A program made the position numbers and the translations under genes. The notes beneath the pieces were generated by a model, which was not told the DNA's origin, did no database searches, and saw only the letters and a list, made by a program, of their open reading frames with translations. From assembly GCA_000242235.1 (NCBI GenBank), contig JH590862.1, forward strand, positions 1 to 64,000: a DNA stretch of 64,000 nucleotides, written 5' to 3'. Below, piece by piece: positions 29,898-38,648 of this stretch. Source of the stretch: Stomatobaculum longum. GTDB lineage: Bacteria > Bacillota > Clostridia > Lachnospirales > Lachnospiraceae. The stretch's first letter is position 1; every line of letters starts with the position of its first letter.

Positions 29898-32800
29898 TTA
29901 TTTCAGTTCAATTCCATCGCAGTTCTTCATAAGTGTCTTGAGTTGACCGCGCACCATCTCCACATAGGCATCCACATCGGCTTCTGTTTCCAAACGCTTC
30001 GTCGGGAAGACGATCTGACGGTTATATGTCTTGATGATTTTCTTGGCATACGGCTTCGGCGTTTCCGCAACGCCACCGGTATGGGGAGGAGTTACCGGCT
30101 TCGGCGCCGGTTTGGTAAGTGCCTCAATACGGCTGCAAGTGGTGTTCTGCTGCTGCAGCATCGGTGGAATCAAGCCGTCTAAAAGTGCCAAACTTTCCAA
30201 TTCGTTGATGCGCTGCTGTTTCTCAGTATAGAAGGTATCTGCCGCAGCGCTGATATCTCTTGCGGCAACATTATCGCCCGCAGCTGTGTGGATTGCCTCT
30301 AAGCACTGGCGGACAATTTCCAACAGCTCCTCACGCTTTGTGGCGAGAAGACGGTTATGGCCCTCGCGGACAGTTGCCATCAGAGTGTTCAGCTCCGGGA
30401 TGCACTTATAATTAAACTTGGTCTGCACCATAACGAGCAGGCGGATACGGTTGAGTGCCCTGTTAGCTTCTTCCTCGTGGGAGAGGTAGTCCAATTCGTT
30501 CTGCAAATCAGTAAGCATCTTGCTTGCTGCATCGAATACCTGTACCTGGCTCTTAAAAAATGCTTCAACATTCTGCATAGCATCCTTGTTATCGTAAAGG
30601 GCATTTTCCTTCTTGATGACAGCAGACACGAGCGCAACATTGTCCTTGCGCTGAGAAAGCACATCTTTCATGAGGCCGACGGCATCCTGCACAAGAGCCT
30701 TATCGGGATACTTCTTGCCCTCATAGCCCTTCAGCAGGTCTTCGTAATGAGTCTTCTGCTCGGTGAATTTATTGATGATAAAGTCAATCATGCCGTCCTC
30801 ATCGTCCGGCACATTCATGACATCAAAGTAATCACGAAGGAACTCCTTCGCTTCTTTCAAATTTGCTACTGTCACGCTCTGGCGTTGGGAAACCATTGTC
30901 TTGCCGATTTCACTCTTTTTGCGCAGCATATCCGGAAGTTTCGAGTCGCGTGGCTGAATGGTGTTGCCGGCATACTTGACCGTAACCTTCTGGTCGTAGA
31001 TCAGCATGGCAATCACAGCAGCGACATCAATTTCGCGCCAGCCGTAGGGAATCGCCTGATAACGGGACTGGATATCTGCCATGGATGTCGGCAGTATCTT
31101 CTTCGCCTGCATCTCCAGATATTCTTCTACCCTTGCCGCGGCAGACTGATTATGGCGCATTCCGTCCAAACGCTGCTGTCCGCCTCCGGTAAGAATCCGA
31201 ACGATATCCTCATCACTTTCGGCATTCTGTGTAATCAGATCCAGTTCGCTGTACACATGAGCAACGAGATACTCAAGAGCCTGCTCAATCTTGCTCTTAG
31301 CATCGCCGCCCTTAAATGTCAGGCGCTCACCGTCCACGAAGAATTCTGCGCTTTCGATTGCCTTGCGGAGTGCATCCATTGCCGTCAGGTCATAGGCATT
31401 AGCCTCGTCCTGCTGGTCGCGGATGATGTCCTGAACAGATTTTGGCAGTTGGGCTACATTGCGTTGCTTGACATACTTACGAATCTTCATGGCATTTTCC
31501 AGAGACTCGTAGTATGGGGTATCGCCGAGAACAACAATGGCCTGACCAGAAGATTCCGTCATCAGACGCATATCGCTCTTTTCAATGGCATCCGTCGCCA
31601 CTGTCAGGAAACGCAGCTTCATGCCTCCGGTCACAGCACCGACCGTCACTCCGTCAACCATCTGGTCAAAGGAGAAATCGTACTTACCGTAGCGGAATTT
31701 CTTAGAAGTGTAGATATCACCATATACGATTTGCGCAATACGCTCCACAATAGCAGCAGTATCGACAGGCGTATTTTTGATTTCACGCTGAACATCCTGT
31801 TCCTCGTCGGTCAGGAAATTATAAGTGTCTCCGGTGCGACCGATATAGTTCTGGCTGAGCAGTCGATCAAGTGACTTTCTGACGAACTCGCGTAGCGTGA
31901 TTTTATCCGTGCGGATATCGTCTGCCATCAGGATCACGATATTGTCCAGATTAGACTTGATGTCATCCACATAGCGGATAAGGTACAGGAGCTTAAGCAC
32001 ACCCACGTCGTAGGCTTCAATGCCTGCGCCGCTTTCTGCTGCTTTCTGGCAGCGCTCGATTACGCGACGAATAGAACCATCAAGGAAGCTGTGCACCGTG
32101 TCATAGAAATGGAAGAACGGAACCAGCGTATACTCATCGTGGTTCTGAACCTTCTGCGCTGCTTCCTGGAAACCTGAGAGCATAGAACGCTCACCACCGG
32201 AGAAGTGTTTTCCAACACTGCCGTGTTTACGGATTTCTCCGAACACCTTCTGCATGATGATGAACTGATATGGCACAAAAGGATAGTCCTCTGCAAATTC
32301 CTGTGAACCACTGAATCCCTTAATATCCAGAATGGAATCCGTAAAGCTGAAGAGGTTTCTCAGTACGGAATCATTTTCGTTGTACAGTGCTTCCAGCTTC
32401 GGAGTAACCTCCGGCTTCTTCTTCAGGATACGCTTCTGGATGACTTCATCCACGGAAGACGAGGTAAGAGACAGACGGGTCTTGAAACGTGCCTGGATAC
32501 GGGAGAACTCATCCGCGCGAACCTTGATGATTTCGTCGATGGCCTCCTGTCCGGTGCAAATCACCCACACGGAGCTTCCGCACTCGCTGCCGATCTTCTC
32601 GGTCAGAGACTGGAGATTAAGGAGCATATCTGTATCCGTGCCTACATACTGGCCGGCTTCGTCTACCATAAACAGAAGGCGAAAGTTTTTCGGCTTGCTG
32701 GCGATATATGCCTTGATATCATCCACTAACTGCGCGATGGAGAAATCAACAGCAGACTTGTCGCTGAACCAGTTCTGTGCATCTGCCTCAGACATACCGA

Positions 32801-33440
32801 GAACTTCCATCAGTGTCGGTACGATGAACTTGCCGTTGAAAGCAAATGCCTTGCGTTGCTCAACCCACGGCTTGCCTTTCTTCTCTTCAAATATGCGGCG
32901 GAACTCCTCAGTCTTGCCGCTTTGGTCTATATATTTTTCAAGCATTGCAACTTTCAAATTCTCGCCGTAGAATCCCAGATGGTTATAGAACATCTTGGCG
33001 AAAACACGCAGCACTGCCGTCTTGTCTTTGTTGATGGAACCCTCAATATCAATATTGAACAGGATCGTCTCTGTCTCATATCGGGTTGCATTATCGATAA
33101 GCATGAAGGTGGCGGGGTCATCCGCAAATTTCTCGCGGAAACGCTCGACTGTCTTCACACTGTCAATTTCTTTGTTTTCAAGCAGGTAGCTGAGCATCTT
33201 CAGGAAGTGAGATTTACCGCTTCCAAAGAAGCCGGAAATCCAGACACCCATATCCGAAGTGGGCGTAGTGAAAGAATCTCCATAGTAATTGAAAAATGAG
33301 ATGAAGTGCTTCTTCAGCTCTTTCGTGATGACATATTCACGGACTTCCTGACTGATAACACCGGTCTCGTCCTGGTCAACCTTGATGACGCCATTTACCT
33401 TGCGGTTAATGTCATCATAAAACATATCGCGAATAATCAC
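29898..33440 (-). CDS. brxC: BREX P-loop ATPase BrxC
   Basis: 1180 residues from the GTG start at 33440. That start was chosen because GAGGAGGGAAC precedes it and the family begins IIRDMFYDDINRKVNGV. A longer ATG frame overlaps brxB and is unlikely. Walker A is GFFGSGKSHFLKML near residue 75, with a Walker B-like RLLFMVDEAGQYVG near 265. The C-terminal third is helical and charged. BrxC is a large STAND/AAA-like ATPase essential for BREX in the characterised systems. It lies 16 nt behind brxB. Confidence 0.95.
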   Translation of the reverse strand: MIIRDMFYDDINRKVNGVIKVDQDETGVISQEVREYVITKELKKHFISFFNYYGDSFTTPTSDMGVWISGFFGSGKSHFLKMLSYLLENKEIDSVKTVERFREKFADDPATFMLIDNATRYETETILFNIDIEGSINKDKTAVLRVFAKMFYNHLGFYGENLKVAMLEKYIDQSGKTEEFRRIFEEKKGKPWVEQRKAFAFNGKFIVPTLMEVLGMSEADAQNWFSDKSAVDFSIAQLVDDIKAYIASKPKNFRLLFMVDEAGQYVGTDTDMLLNLQSLTEKIGSECGSSVWVICTGQEAIDEIIKVRADEFSRIQARFKTRLSLTSSSVDEVIQKRILKKKPEVTPKLEALYNENDSVLRNLFSFTDSILDIKGFSGSQEFAEDYPFVPYQFIIMQKVFGEIRKHGSVGKHFSGGERSMLSGFQEAAQKVQNHDEYTLVPFFHFYDTVHSFLDGSIRRVIERCQKAAESGAGIEAYDVGVLKLLYLIRYVDDIKSNLDNIVILMADDIRTDKITLREFVRKSLDRLLSQNYIGRTGDTYNFLTDEEQDVQREIKNTPVDTAAIVERIAQIVYGDIYTSKKFRYGKYDFSFDQMVDGVTVGAVTGGMKLRFLTVATDAIEKSDMRLMTESSGQAIVVLGDTPYYESLENAMKIRKYVKQRNVAQLPKSVQDIIRDQQDEANAYDLTAMDALRKAIESAEFFVDGERLTFKGGDAKSKIEQALEYLVAHVYSELDLITQNAESDEDIVRILTGGGQQRLDGMRHNQSAAARVEEYLEMQAKKILPTSMADIQSRYQAIPYGWREIDVAAVIAMLIYDQKVTVKYAGNTIQPRDSKLPDMLRKKSEIGKTMVSQRQSVTVANLKEAKEFLRDYFDVMNVPDDEDGMIDFIINKFTEQKTHYEDLLKGYEGKKYPDKALVQDAVGLMKDVLSQRKDNVALVSAVIKKENALYDNKDAMQNVEAFFKSQVQVFDAASKMLTDLQNELDYLSHEEEANRALNRIRLLVMVQTKFNYKCIPELNTLMATVREGHNRLLATKREELLEIVRQCLEAIHTAAGDNVAARDISAAADTFYTEKQQRINELESLALLDGLIPPMLQQQNTTCSRIEALTKPAPKPVTPPHTGGVAETPKPYAKKIIKTYNRQIVFPTKRLETEADVDAYVEMVRGQLKTLMKNCDGIELK

Positions 33441-33456
33441 GTTCGTTCCCTCCTCT

Positions 33457-34017
33457 TCAGACAACATTGAATGCCCGGTAGTATGGGTTCGGCTGCAACT
33501 TATCAAACAGGCGCAGATAGTTTCCGTCAAACACACCCGGATACATTACCAAAATCGGAATCTCCGAGAAAAATGGCTGCATAGCTTCCAGCATTTTATG
33601 AACCCTCATAAATGGGAACACATCGCCAACTCCTGTCAGGAGCATGATATCATCGATTTTAGGCTGATACTTTTCGCGCATCTTGTCGATGAATTCATTT
33701 TCACCGATAGCAGAGTGAAGCTGTTCCAGAAGATATTCGCTTCCCTCGCTTTCTTCCATGTCCGGTATGCTGTCCAAAATATCAAGATCTTTACAAATCT
33801 CAATAAACAGCTTATAGAGGTTGCACTCGATGAGATTGCAGTCAAGACTTTGATCTGTAATGATTTGATTTAAGAAGTGAGTAACTGTCATTTCATCCTG
33901 CGGGTCATAGCAAAAGATTCGGATATTCACTTCATTTGATAATCCCTTGCCTTCAAGAAAATCTCTATCTTGTACAAGCTGTCTGAGCTTATCGAGGCGC
34001 CCATTCAAATTGTTCAT
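33457..34017 (-). CDS. brxB: BREX protein BrxB
   Basis: 186 residues of the DUF1788 family, with the typical start NGRLDKLRQLVQDRDFLEGK and the central block FCYDPQDEMTVTHFLNQI. The C-terminal part contains a P-loop-free alpha/beta motif, ILLTGVGDVFPFMRVHKML, on to PILVMYPGVFDG. The function within BREX is unknown; it is a conserved core gene. AGGAGGACAAGGAAT precedes ATG and it is 13 nt behind brxA. Confidence 0.93.
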   Translation of the reverse strand: MNNLNGRLDKLRQLVQDRDFLEGKGLSNEVNIRIFCYDPQDEMTVTHFLNQIITDQSLDCNLIECNLYKLFIEICKDLDILDSIPDMEESEGSEYLLEQLHSAIGENEFIDKMREKYQPKIDDIMLLTGVGDVFPFMRVHKMLEAMQPFFSEIPILVMYPGVFDGNYLRLFDKLQPNPYYRAFNVV

Positions 34018-34030
34018 ATTCCTTGTCCTC

Positions 34031-34636
34031 CTAACTCAGACAATTGAATGCAATCAGTGCGGCATTGTCGTCGTTTGCCCGAATACGTTCTTCTAAAAGT
34101 GAACCTATCAAAACCGGATTCAGATGGTCTGCGCGGGTACTGTCCAGATACTCATTCTCCACCAATATACGAACGAGAACCTGCTTTATTTTCTGAACCG
34201 TTGCATCGCTCCAGGAAGCTACATTGTCATCCTGCTCAGTGAGGCGCATGAAAAATGTGTTTAAGTCTACCTTACCAAAAGAGGTGTCCAATATTCGGTA
34301 CTTCTCTCCGATAACGGTTATCATAAAATCCCACACAAGACGGTTTTTCTTCATCATAGCGTAGAGACAAATCTGCTTCGCAGCATCTGCCGGCAGTTTT
34401 GCAATGGCCTCCATAAGGCAATCATCATTCATGGAATGCAGACGCTTAAGACACACTCCAGCCAGATTCTTTATTGATTTTTCTGTTGGGTACTGAAAGA
34501 GATTATCCTTTATGATAGCTTCCGTTGCTTCCTCGTCAGTAAGGCCAGCCGCAACAAGTTTTGCCATAGTGCGCATCTCATAAAAAAGGAACTGCTCTCT
34601 TGTCAGTGCGCCGTTGTATGGCGATGATAGTTTCAT
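34031..34636 (-). CDS. brxA: BREX protein BrxA
   Basis: 201 residues of the DUF1819 family, a small all-helical DNA-binding-like protein. The N-terminal LTREQFLFYEMRTMAKLVAAG and FQYPTEKSIKNLAGVCLKRL blocks are characteristic. It is the first core gene of the BREX operon, 13 nt behind the XRE regulator, with GAGGGAAACAGT upstream of the ATG. Confidence 0.92.
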   Translation of the reverse strand: MKLSSPYNGALTREQFLFYEMRTMAKLVAAGLTDEEATEAIIKDNLFQYPTEKSIKNLAGVCLKRLHSMNDDCLMEAIAKLPADAAKQICLYAMMKKNRLVWDFMITVIGEKYRILDTSFGKVDLNTFFMRLTEQDDNVASWSDATVQKIKQVLVRILVENEYLDSTRADHLNPVLIGSLLEERIRANDDNAALIAFNCLS

Positions 34637-34649
34637 ACTGTTTCCCTCA

Positions 34650-34865
34650 TCACTTCACTCTTGTCTCAGGCAAAATCTCCATAATGTCATCAGCTGTGCA
34701 GTTCAAACAGCGGCATATCTTTATGATAACTTCCATGGATACTGTGTCATTCCGCGAAAGCTTGGCCAAAGTGTTTGCACTGATTCCAACCGCTTTTGCA
34801 AATTCTGTTTTACGCATTTCTTTATCAATTAACAATTTGAATAATCTGTTATAGCTCACATCCAT
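34650..34865 (-). CDS. XRE-family regulator at the head of the BREX operon
   Basis: 71 residues, essentially one Cro/C1-type helix-turn-helix (about 18-60: TEFAKAVGISANTLAKLSRN, then a fourth helix ending in ADDIMEIL). This is the YozG/Xre-type mini-regulator found at the start of many accessory operons. It is co-transcribed with brxA, 13 nt away, and would bind the direct repeats in its own promoter. Whether it represses or activates is not visible from sequence. It belongs to a different family from the WYL-type BrxR regulators described for other BREX loci. Confidence 0.88.
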   Translation of the reverse strand: MDVSYNRLFKLLIDKEMRKTEFAKAVGISANTLAKLSRNDTVSMEVIIKICRCLNCTADDIMEILPETRVK

Positions 34866-34921
34866 GATGCATTCCTACTTGTCTTTCACACATAACTTCT
34901 CAATTCGCACATACATAGCAA

Positions 34922-34950
34922 ATTATATCAAACAAGTGCTCACAAGTGAA
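34922..34950 (-). promoter_or_regulatory. BREX operon promoter with operator-like direct repeats
   Basis: Minus strand: -35 TTCACT (34945-34950), 17-nt spacer, consensus -10 TATAAT (34922-34927). The spacer and -35 contain two direct repeats, CACTTGTGAG and CACTTGTTTG, in a 10-nt period, so a regulator bound there would sit on one face of the helix. A further AT-rich dyad centred on TTTGCAAA lies just upstream. Confidence 0.7.
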
Positions 34951-35026
34951 CATAAATATTGCTATTTGCAAATATATCTCTCAAGATAGCACATCTTTTT
35001 TTCAAACAATGTTCTTAGAAAAAAAG

Positions 35027-35058
35027 AAAAGGCAGCGACCTCACGGCCGCTGCCTTTT
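35027..35058 (-). terminator. typA terminator
   Basis: On the minus strand AAAAGGCAGCG pairs with CGCTGCCTTTT and runs into a T-rich tail. It lies 8 nt after the typA stop and bounds the BREX island on the right. Confidence 0.85.
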
Positions 35059-35065
35059 CTCCATA

Positions 35066-36904
35066 TTACGAATTCTGCTTCTGCTTAATCATAGCGCGCT
35101 TACGGAGGGTCGGATCCAGAATCTTCTTTCGGATACGGAGGTTCTCCGGCGTGACCTCGAGGAGCTCATCGGTGTCGATGAACTCGAGGCACTGCTCAAG
35201 GCTCATGACCTTCGGCGTGACGAGCTTCAGTGCGTCGTCCGAGCCGGATGCACGGGTGTTGGTGAGTTTCTTCGTCTTGCAGACATTGACCTCGACATCC
35301 TCGGACTTACCGCTCTGGCCGATGACCATACCGGCATAGACCTTGACACCGGCGCCGATGAAGAGCTGTCCTCTCTCCTGCGCCTGGAAGAGGCCGTAGG
35401 CAACCGCCTCGCCGCTCTCGTAGGCGATGATAGAACCGGTCTTCCGGTAGAACATATCACCCTTATAAGGACCGTAGCCCTCGAACTCGGTGTTCAGGAT
35501 GCCGTTGCCCTTCGTGTCGGTCAGGAACTCGCCGCGATATCCGATCAGGCCGCGCGACGGGATATTGAACTCAAGGCGCGTAAAGTTGCCGTGAATCGGC
35601 GTCATGCCGATCAGTTCGCCCTTTCTCGAGGTCAGCTTCTGGATGACCGCACCGGTAAACTCGTCCGGCACATCGACAAAGGCAATCTCCATCGGCTCCT
35701 GTCTCTTGTCGCGCTCGTCATAGTGATAGATGACCTCTGCCTTCGAGACCGCGAACTCAAAGCCCTCGCGGCGCATGTTCTCGATTAAGACCGAGAGGTG
35801 CAGCTCACCGCGGCCGCTCACCTTGAAGCAGTCCGGCGTGAGTTCTTCGACGCGGAGCGAGACATCGGTATTCAGCTCGCGGAACAGACGGTCGCGCAGA
35901 TGGCGGGACGTGATGTACTGGCCCTCCTGACCGGCGAGCGGGCTGTCGTTGACCATGAAATTCATCGAGATGGTCGGCTCGGAAATCTTCTGGAACGGAA
36001 TGGACTCCGGGGACTCGGGGCTCGTGATGGTGTCGCCGATATGTAAGTCGGAGATGCCGGAAACCGCGACAATCGAACCGAACTCCGCTTCCTTCACCTC
36101 GACGCGGTTTAAGCCTTCGTACTCATAGAGCTTGCCGATTTTCACGCGGCGCAGCTTATCCGGCTCGTGGTGGTTCACAATCGCAACTTCCTGGTTCACG
36201 CGAATCGAACCGTTGTCCACCTTGCCCACGCCGATGCGGCCCACATACTCGTTGTAGTCAATCGTGCTGATCAGAATCTGGGTCGGCGCTTCCGGATCGC
36301 CCTCCGGCGCCGGAATGTGGTTGATGATGGCCTCAAACAGCGGCTTCATATCCGCATTGTCGCTGTCCATCGAGGTTCTTGCCCAGCCGCCGCGCGCCGA
36401 CGCAAAGATGAACGGGCACTCCAGCTGCTGATCCGTCGCGTCGAGATCCATGAGGAGCTCCAGCACTTCGTCCACAACCTCGTCCGGACGCGCCTCCGGG
36501 CGGTCACACTTGTTCACACAGACGACGACATCGAGCGAGAGCTCCAGCGCCTTCTTTAACACAAAGCGGGTCTGCGGCATGGTGCCCTCGAACGCATCGA
36601 CCACGAGGACCACGCCGTTCACCATCTTTAAGACGCGCTCCACCTCGCCGCCGAAATCGGCGTGTCCCGGGGTGTCGATGATGTTGATCTTGACGCCGTC
36701 ATAGTTTACCGCTGTATTCTTGGAGAGAATCGTGATGCCGCGCTCTCTCTCAATATCGTTGGAATCCATGACGCGATCCACAACCTCCTGATTGGCGCGG
36801 AACACGCCGCTCTGCCGCAACAGCTGGTCCACGAGCGTCGTCTTGCCGTGGTCAACGTGGGCGATGATTGCGACGTTTCTCACATCCGTTCTCGTACTTC
36901 TCAT
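35066..36904 (-). CDS. typA: Ribosome-associated translational GTPase TypA/BipA
   Basis: 612 residues. The G domain is N-terminal ([15 protein letters not shown] as G1, [12 protein letters not shown] as G3, [13 protein letters not shown] as G4, SARGGW as G5). EF-G-like domains II, III and V follow, then the BipA-specific C-terminal domain ending in [10 protein letters not shown]. It binds 70S ribosomes near the EF-G site and assists translation or 50S assembly under stress or cold. It is a single-gene unit with its own promoter and terminator, and a housekeeping flank of the BREX insertion. Confidence 0.96.
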   Translation of the reverse strand: MRSTRTDVRNVAIIAHVDHGKTTLVDQLLRQSGVFRANQEVVDRVMDSNDIERERGITILSKNTAVNYDGVKINIIDTPGHADFGGEVERVLKMVNGVVLVVDAFEGTMPQTRFVLKKALELSLDVVVCVNKCDRPEARPDEVVDEVLELLMDLDATDQQLECPFIFASARGGWARTSMDSDNADMKPLFEAIINHIPAPEGDPEAPTQILISTIDYNEYVGRIGVGKVDNGSIRVNQEVAIVNHHEPDKLRRVKIGKLYEYEGLNRVEVKEAEFGSIVAVSGISDLHIGDTITSPESPESIPFQKISEPTISMNFMVNDSPLAGQEGQYITSRHLRDRLFRELNTDVSLRVEELTPDCFKVSGRGELHLSVLIENMRREGFEFAVSKAEVIYHYDERDKRQEPMEIAFVDVPDEFTGAVIQKLTSRKGELIGMTPIHGNFTRLEFNIPSRGLIGYRGEFLTDTKGNGILNTEFEGYGPYKGDMFYRKTGSIIAYESGEAVAYGLFQAQERGQLFIGAGVKVYAGMVIGQSGKSEDVEVNVCKTKKLTNTRASGSDDALKLVTPKVMSLEQCLEFIDTDELLEVTPENLRIRKKILDPTLRKRAMIKQKQNS

Positions 36905-36954
36905 TGAAAAATTCCTCTCTCTTTCTGCCTGAGCAAATCAAAACGCAATATAGT

Positions 36955-36983
36955 ATTTTACTATGCTTTGCGAGGTATGGCAA
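36955..36983 (-). promoter_or_regulatory. typA promoter
   Basis: Minus strand: TTGCCA (36978-36983), 17-nt spacer, TAAAAT (36955-36960). The -10 box sits in a small dyad, ATAGTA-TTT-TACTAT. Confidence 0.65.
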
Positions 36984-37087
36984 GCGCGTAAGGGAAAAGG
37001 GCGCGGAAATGAATCCATGTCACATCATTGCGTTTTTTGTCACGAATACTATATATGTTTTGTGACTTGAAGTGACATGCGGCGTTC

Positions 37088-37744
37088 TTACTTACCTGTT
37101 TTATGAATCGTCCGGCGGAGCGGCAACTGCGGTATCCGTTTTGTGATGCGGAGTTTAAAATCGCACAGTGCATCCCCGTGCCCCAGGGTCCCGGTTCTCT
37201 CCCAGGAGAGCTTTCGGTGCATGTTCCCGTAGCAGATATCATCCGTGTCGCAAAAGCCCTTCACGAGCTCCGGACAGCCGTAGCGCACACAGCTGTCTTG
37301 GTAGGGGCATTTCACCATATCAAAGTGCATCCCGGTCTTTGATAAAAATCGGTTTTCGGTTAAGAAGCCTGCTTCCGGGACACAGTGTTTCAGCGCTGTG
37401 TCAAAGAAGAGCTTCGGAACCAGTCTGTATAAGCCCGGAATTTTCAATACCGTTCGAATCACGGGTGCCGCGCGCTCGGCGAGCCTTCGGTAGTAATCCG
37501 TCACAAACGCTGCGGCCTCCTCACGCCCCATCCCTGCATCCAGCAAGGCATGAAACAAGGCGATAGACGGATAAATGCGCTCCCGCTTCTGCCAGGAATA
37601 TGCCCGGGGCTCGTCCTTATTTTCTTCGAGGAGCGCAGCATAGCGCCTCTCCGCATTCGTAAGGATTTCCCGCGCCTTTTCTTCGCCGTATTTCTCTTTT
37701 ATTTGCGGAACCATATTGCGCAGATACTTGGGCTGCTTTGTCAT
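37088..37744 (-). CDS. L-2-amino-thiazoline-4-carboxylic acid hydrolase-like protein
   Basis: 218 residues resembling the ATC_hydrolase family. The conserved Cys-rich C-terminal half is visible: FDMVKCPYQDSC, PELVKGFCDTDDICYG and RTGTLGHGDALCDFKL. The first 90 residues are helical and charged. The founding enzyme opens the ring of ATC to S-carbamoyl-cysteine, but most family members in anaerobes have no tested role, and none is implied by the neighbours here (typA and potassium transport). The start has AAGGAATCGAT upstream. Confidence 0.75.
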   Translation of the reverse strand: MTKQPKYLRNMVPQIKEKYGEEKAREILTNAERRYAALLEENKDEPRAYSWQKRERIYPSIALFHALLDAGMGREEAAAFVTDYYRRLAERAAPVIRTVLKIPGLYRLVPKLFFDTALKHCVPEAGFLTENRFLSKTGMHFDMVKCPYQDSCVRYGCPELVKGFCDTDDICYGNMHRKLSWERTGTLGHGDALCDFKLRITKRIPQLPLRRTIHKTGK

Positions 37745-37989
37745 ATCGATTCCTTCTTTCGCTTGTTTTCTATCCTGTTTTTACCGAAACTCCTTCATCT
37801 GTTTCGATATTTTCTCATCTGCCAACAGACTTTCCACCAAATGTCAAACGCCCCCTTTTCCCTCCTCGCAATTTTGTCAATACCTCATAATCGCGTCTTT
37901 CATACAATTTATTCCATTTCTACCGTCACAGGGTTTAATGGGTATTCTATTCTTATGTCGCCACATGAAAATGTATGAATGTAATTTTA

Positions 37990-38637
37990 TTACTGCCACT
38001 TTCTGAGATCTTTTTTCTCCATTGCAACCAGCAATACTTCATCCTGTCGTAGCGGCTCTTCGGGATTCCCGAACCTCCACTTTTTCCCCTCTGCTTTTAG
38101 GGCAACCACGTTCATCATGTGATTTTTTCGAAGTTGAAGTTCTATCAACGTTTTGCCAATCCACTCTTCTCGCACTTTTAGTTCCACCACATACAGGTTG
38201 TCATCAATTTCCCAGAAATCCTTAAATGAGGATGAAAGCAAAATCCTTGCAGATCGCATACCTCCCTCTCCCTCCGGATCAAGAATCTTATCCACACCGA
38301 TTTTACGAAGAATCGAAGCCGTTCTGTCGGTCGATGCTTTTGCAACGATGAGAGGAACCCCCTGCTCCTTTGCAACCGCAACCGACATAATGGCTGCGGC
38401 GATATTTGTTCCCGTACATGAAACGACAATGTCCATATTCTTCAACCCAAGCGCCACAACTTCTTCTTCGTTCTCCATGTTTGCCTGTACAACAGACGTG
38501 CATTTCCCCGAAAAATCATTCACTACCTTTTCATCACTGTCCACGGCCAGAACATCCGCCCCCATAAGATATAAATTTTCAGCCAGACTTCTCCCGTATT
38601 TTCCGAGTCCCAGTACCGCTATCGATTTTTTCATCAT
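37990..38637 (-). CDS. ktrA: Potassium uptake regulatory subunit (TrkA/KtrA)
   Basis: 215 residues with an RCK_N Rossmann domain (about 1-135: IAVLGLGKYGRSLAENLY, an NAD/ATP-binding GxGxxG) and an RCK_C domain (about 140-215). It would gate the KtrB channel in response to nucleotides. The start at ATG 38637 or 38634 follows AAAGGGAATTAAA; longer frames run into ktrB. It lies 11 nt behind ktrB. RCK_C domains of such proteins in Firmicutes often bind c-di-AMP, which is family knowledge only. Confidence 0.92.
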   Translation of the reverse strand: MMKKSIAVLGLGKYGRSLAENLYLMGADVLAVDSDEKVVNDFSGKCTSVVQANMENEEEVVALGLKNMDIVVSCTGTNIAAAIMSVAVAKEQGVPLIVAKASTDRTASILRKIGVDKILDPEGEGGMRSARILLSSSFKDFWEIDDNLYVVELKVREEWIGKTLIELQLRKNHMMNVVALKAEGKKWRFGNPEEPLRQDEVLLVAMEKKDLRKWQ

Positions 38638-38648
38638 TTTAATTCCCT

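Noticed and set aside
30357-31874. Plus-strand open frame of 505 codons opposite brxC
   Set aside because: It lies wholly antisense to a clearly recognised BrxC gene, has no family motif and no credible ribosome binding site. It is a shadow of biased codon use.
29898-33536. brxC starting at ATG 33536
   Set aside because: This would overlap brxB by 80 nt and add 32 residues unlike the family. The GTG at 33440 has a good ribosome binding site and begins at the conserved IIRDMF block.
20913-35020. BREX island as a prophage or integrative element
   Set aside because: No integrase, transposase, terminal repeats or tRNA target was seen at either end. It could still have been acquired by homologous exchange in flanking genes.
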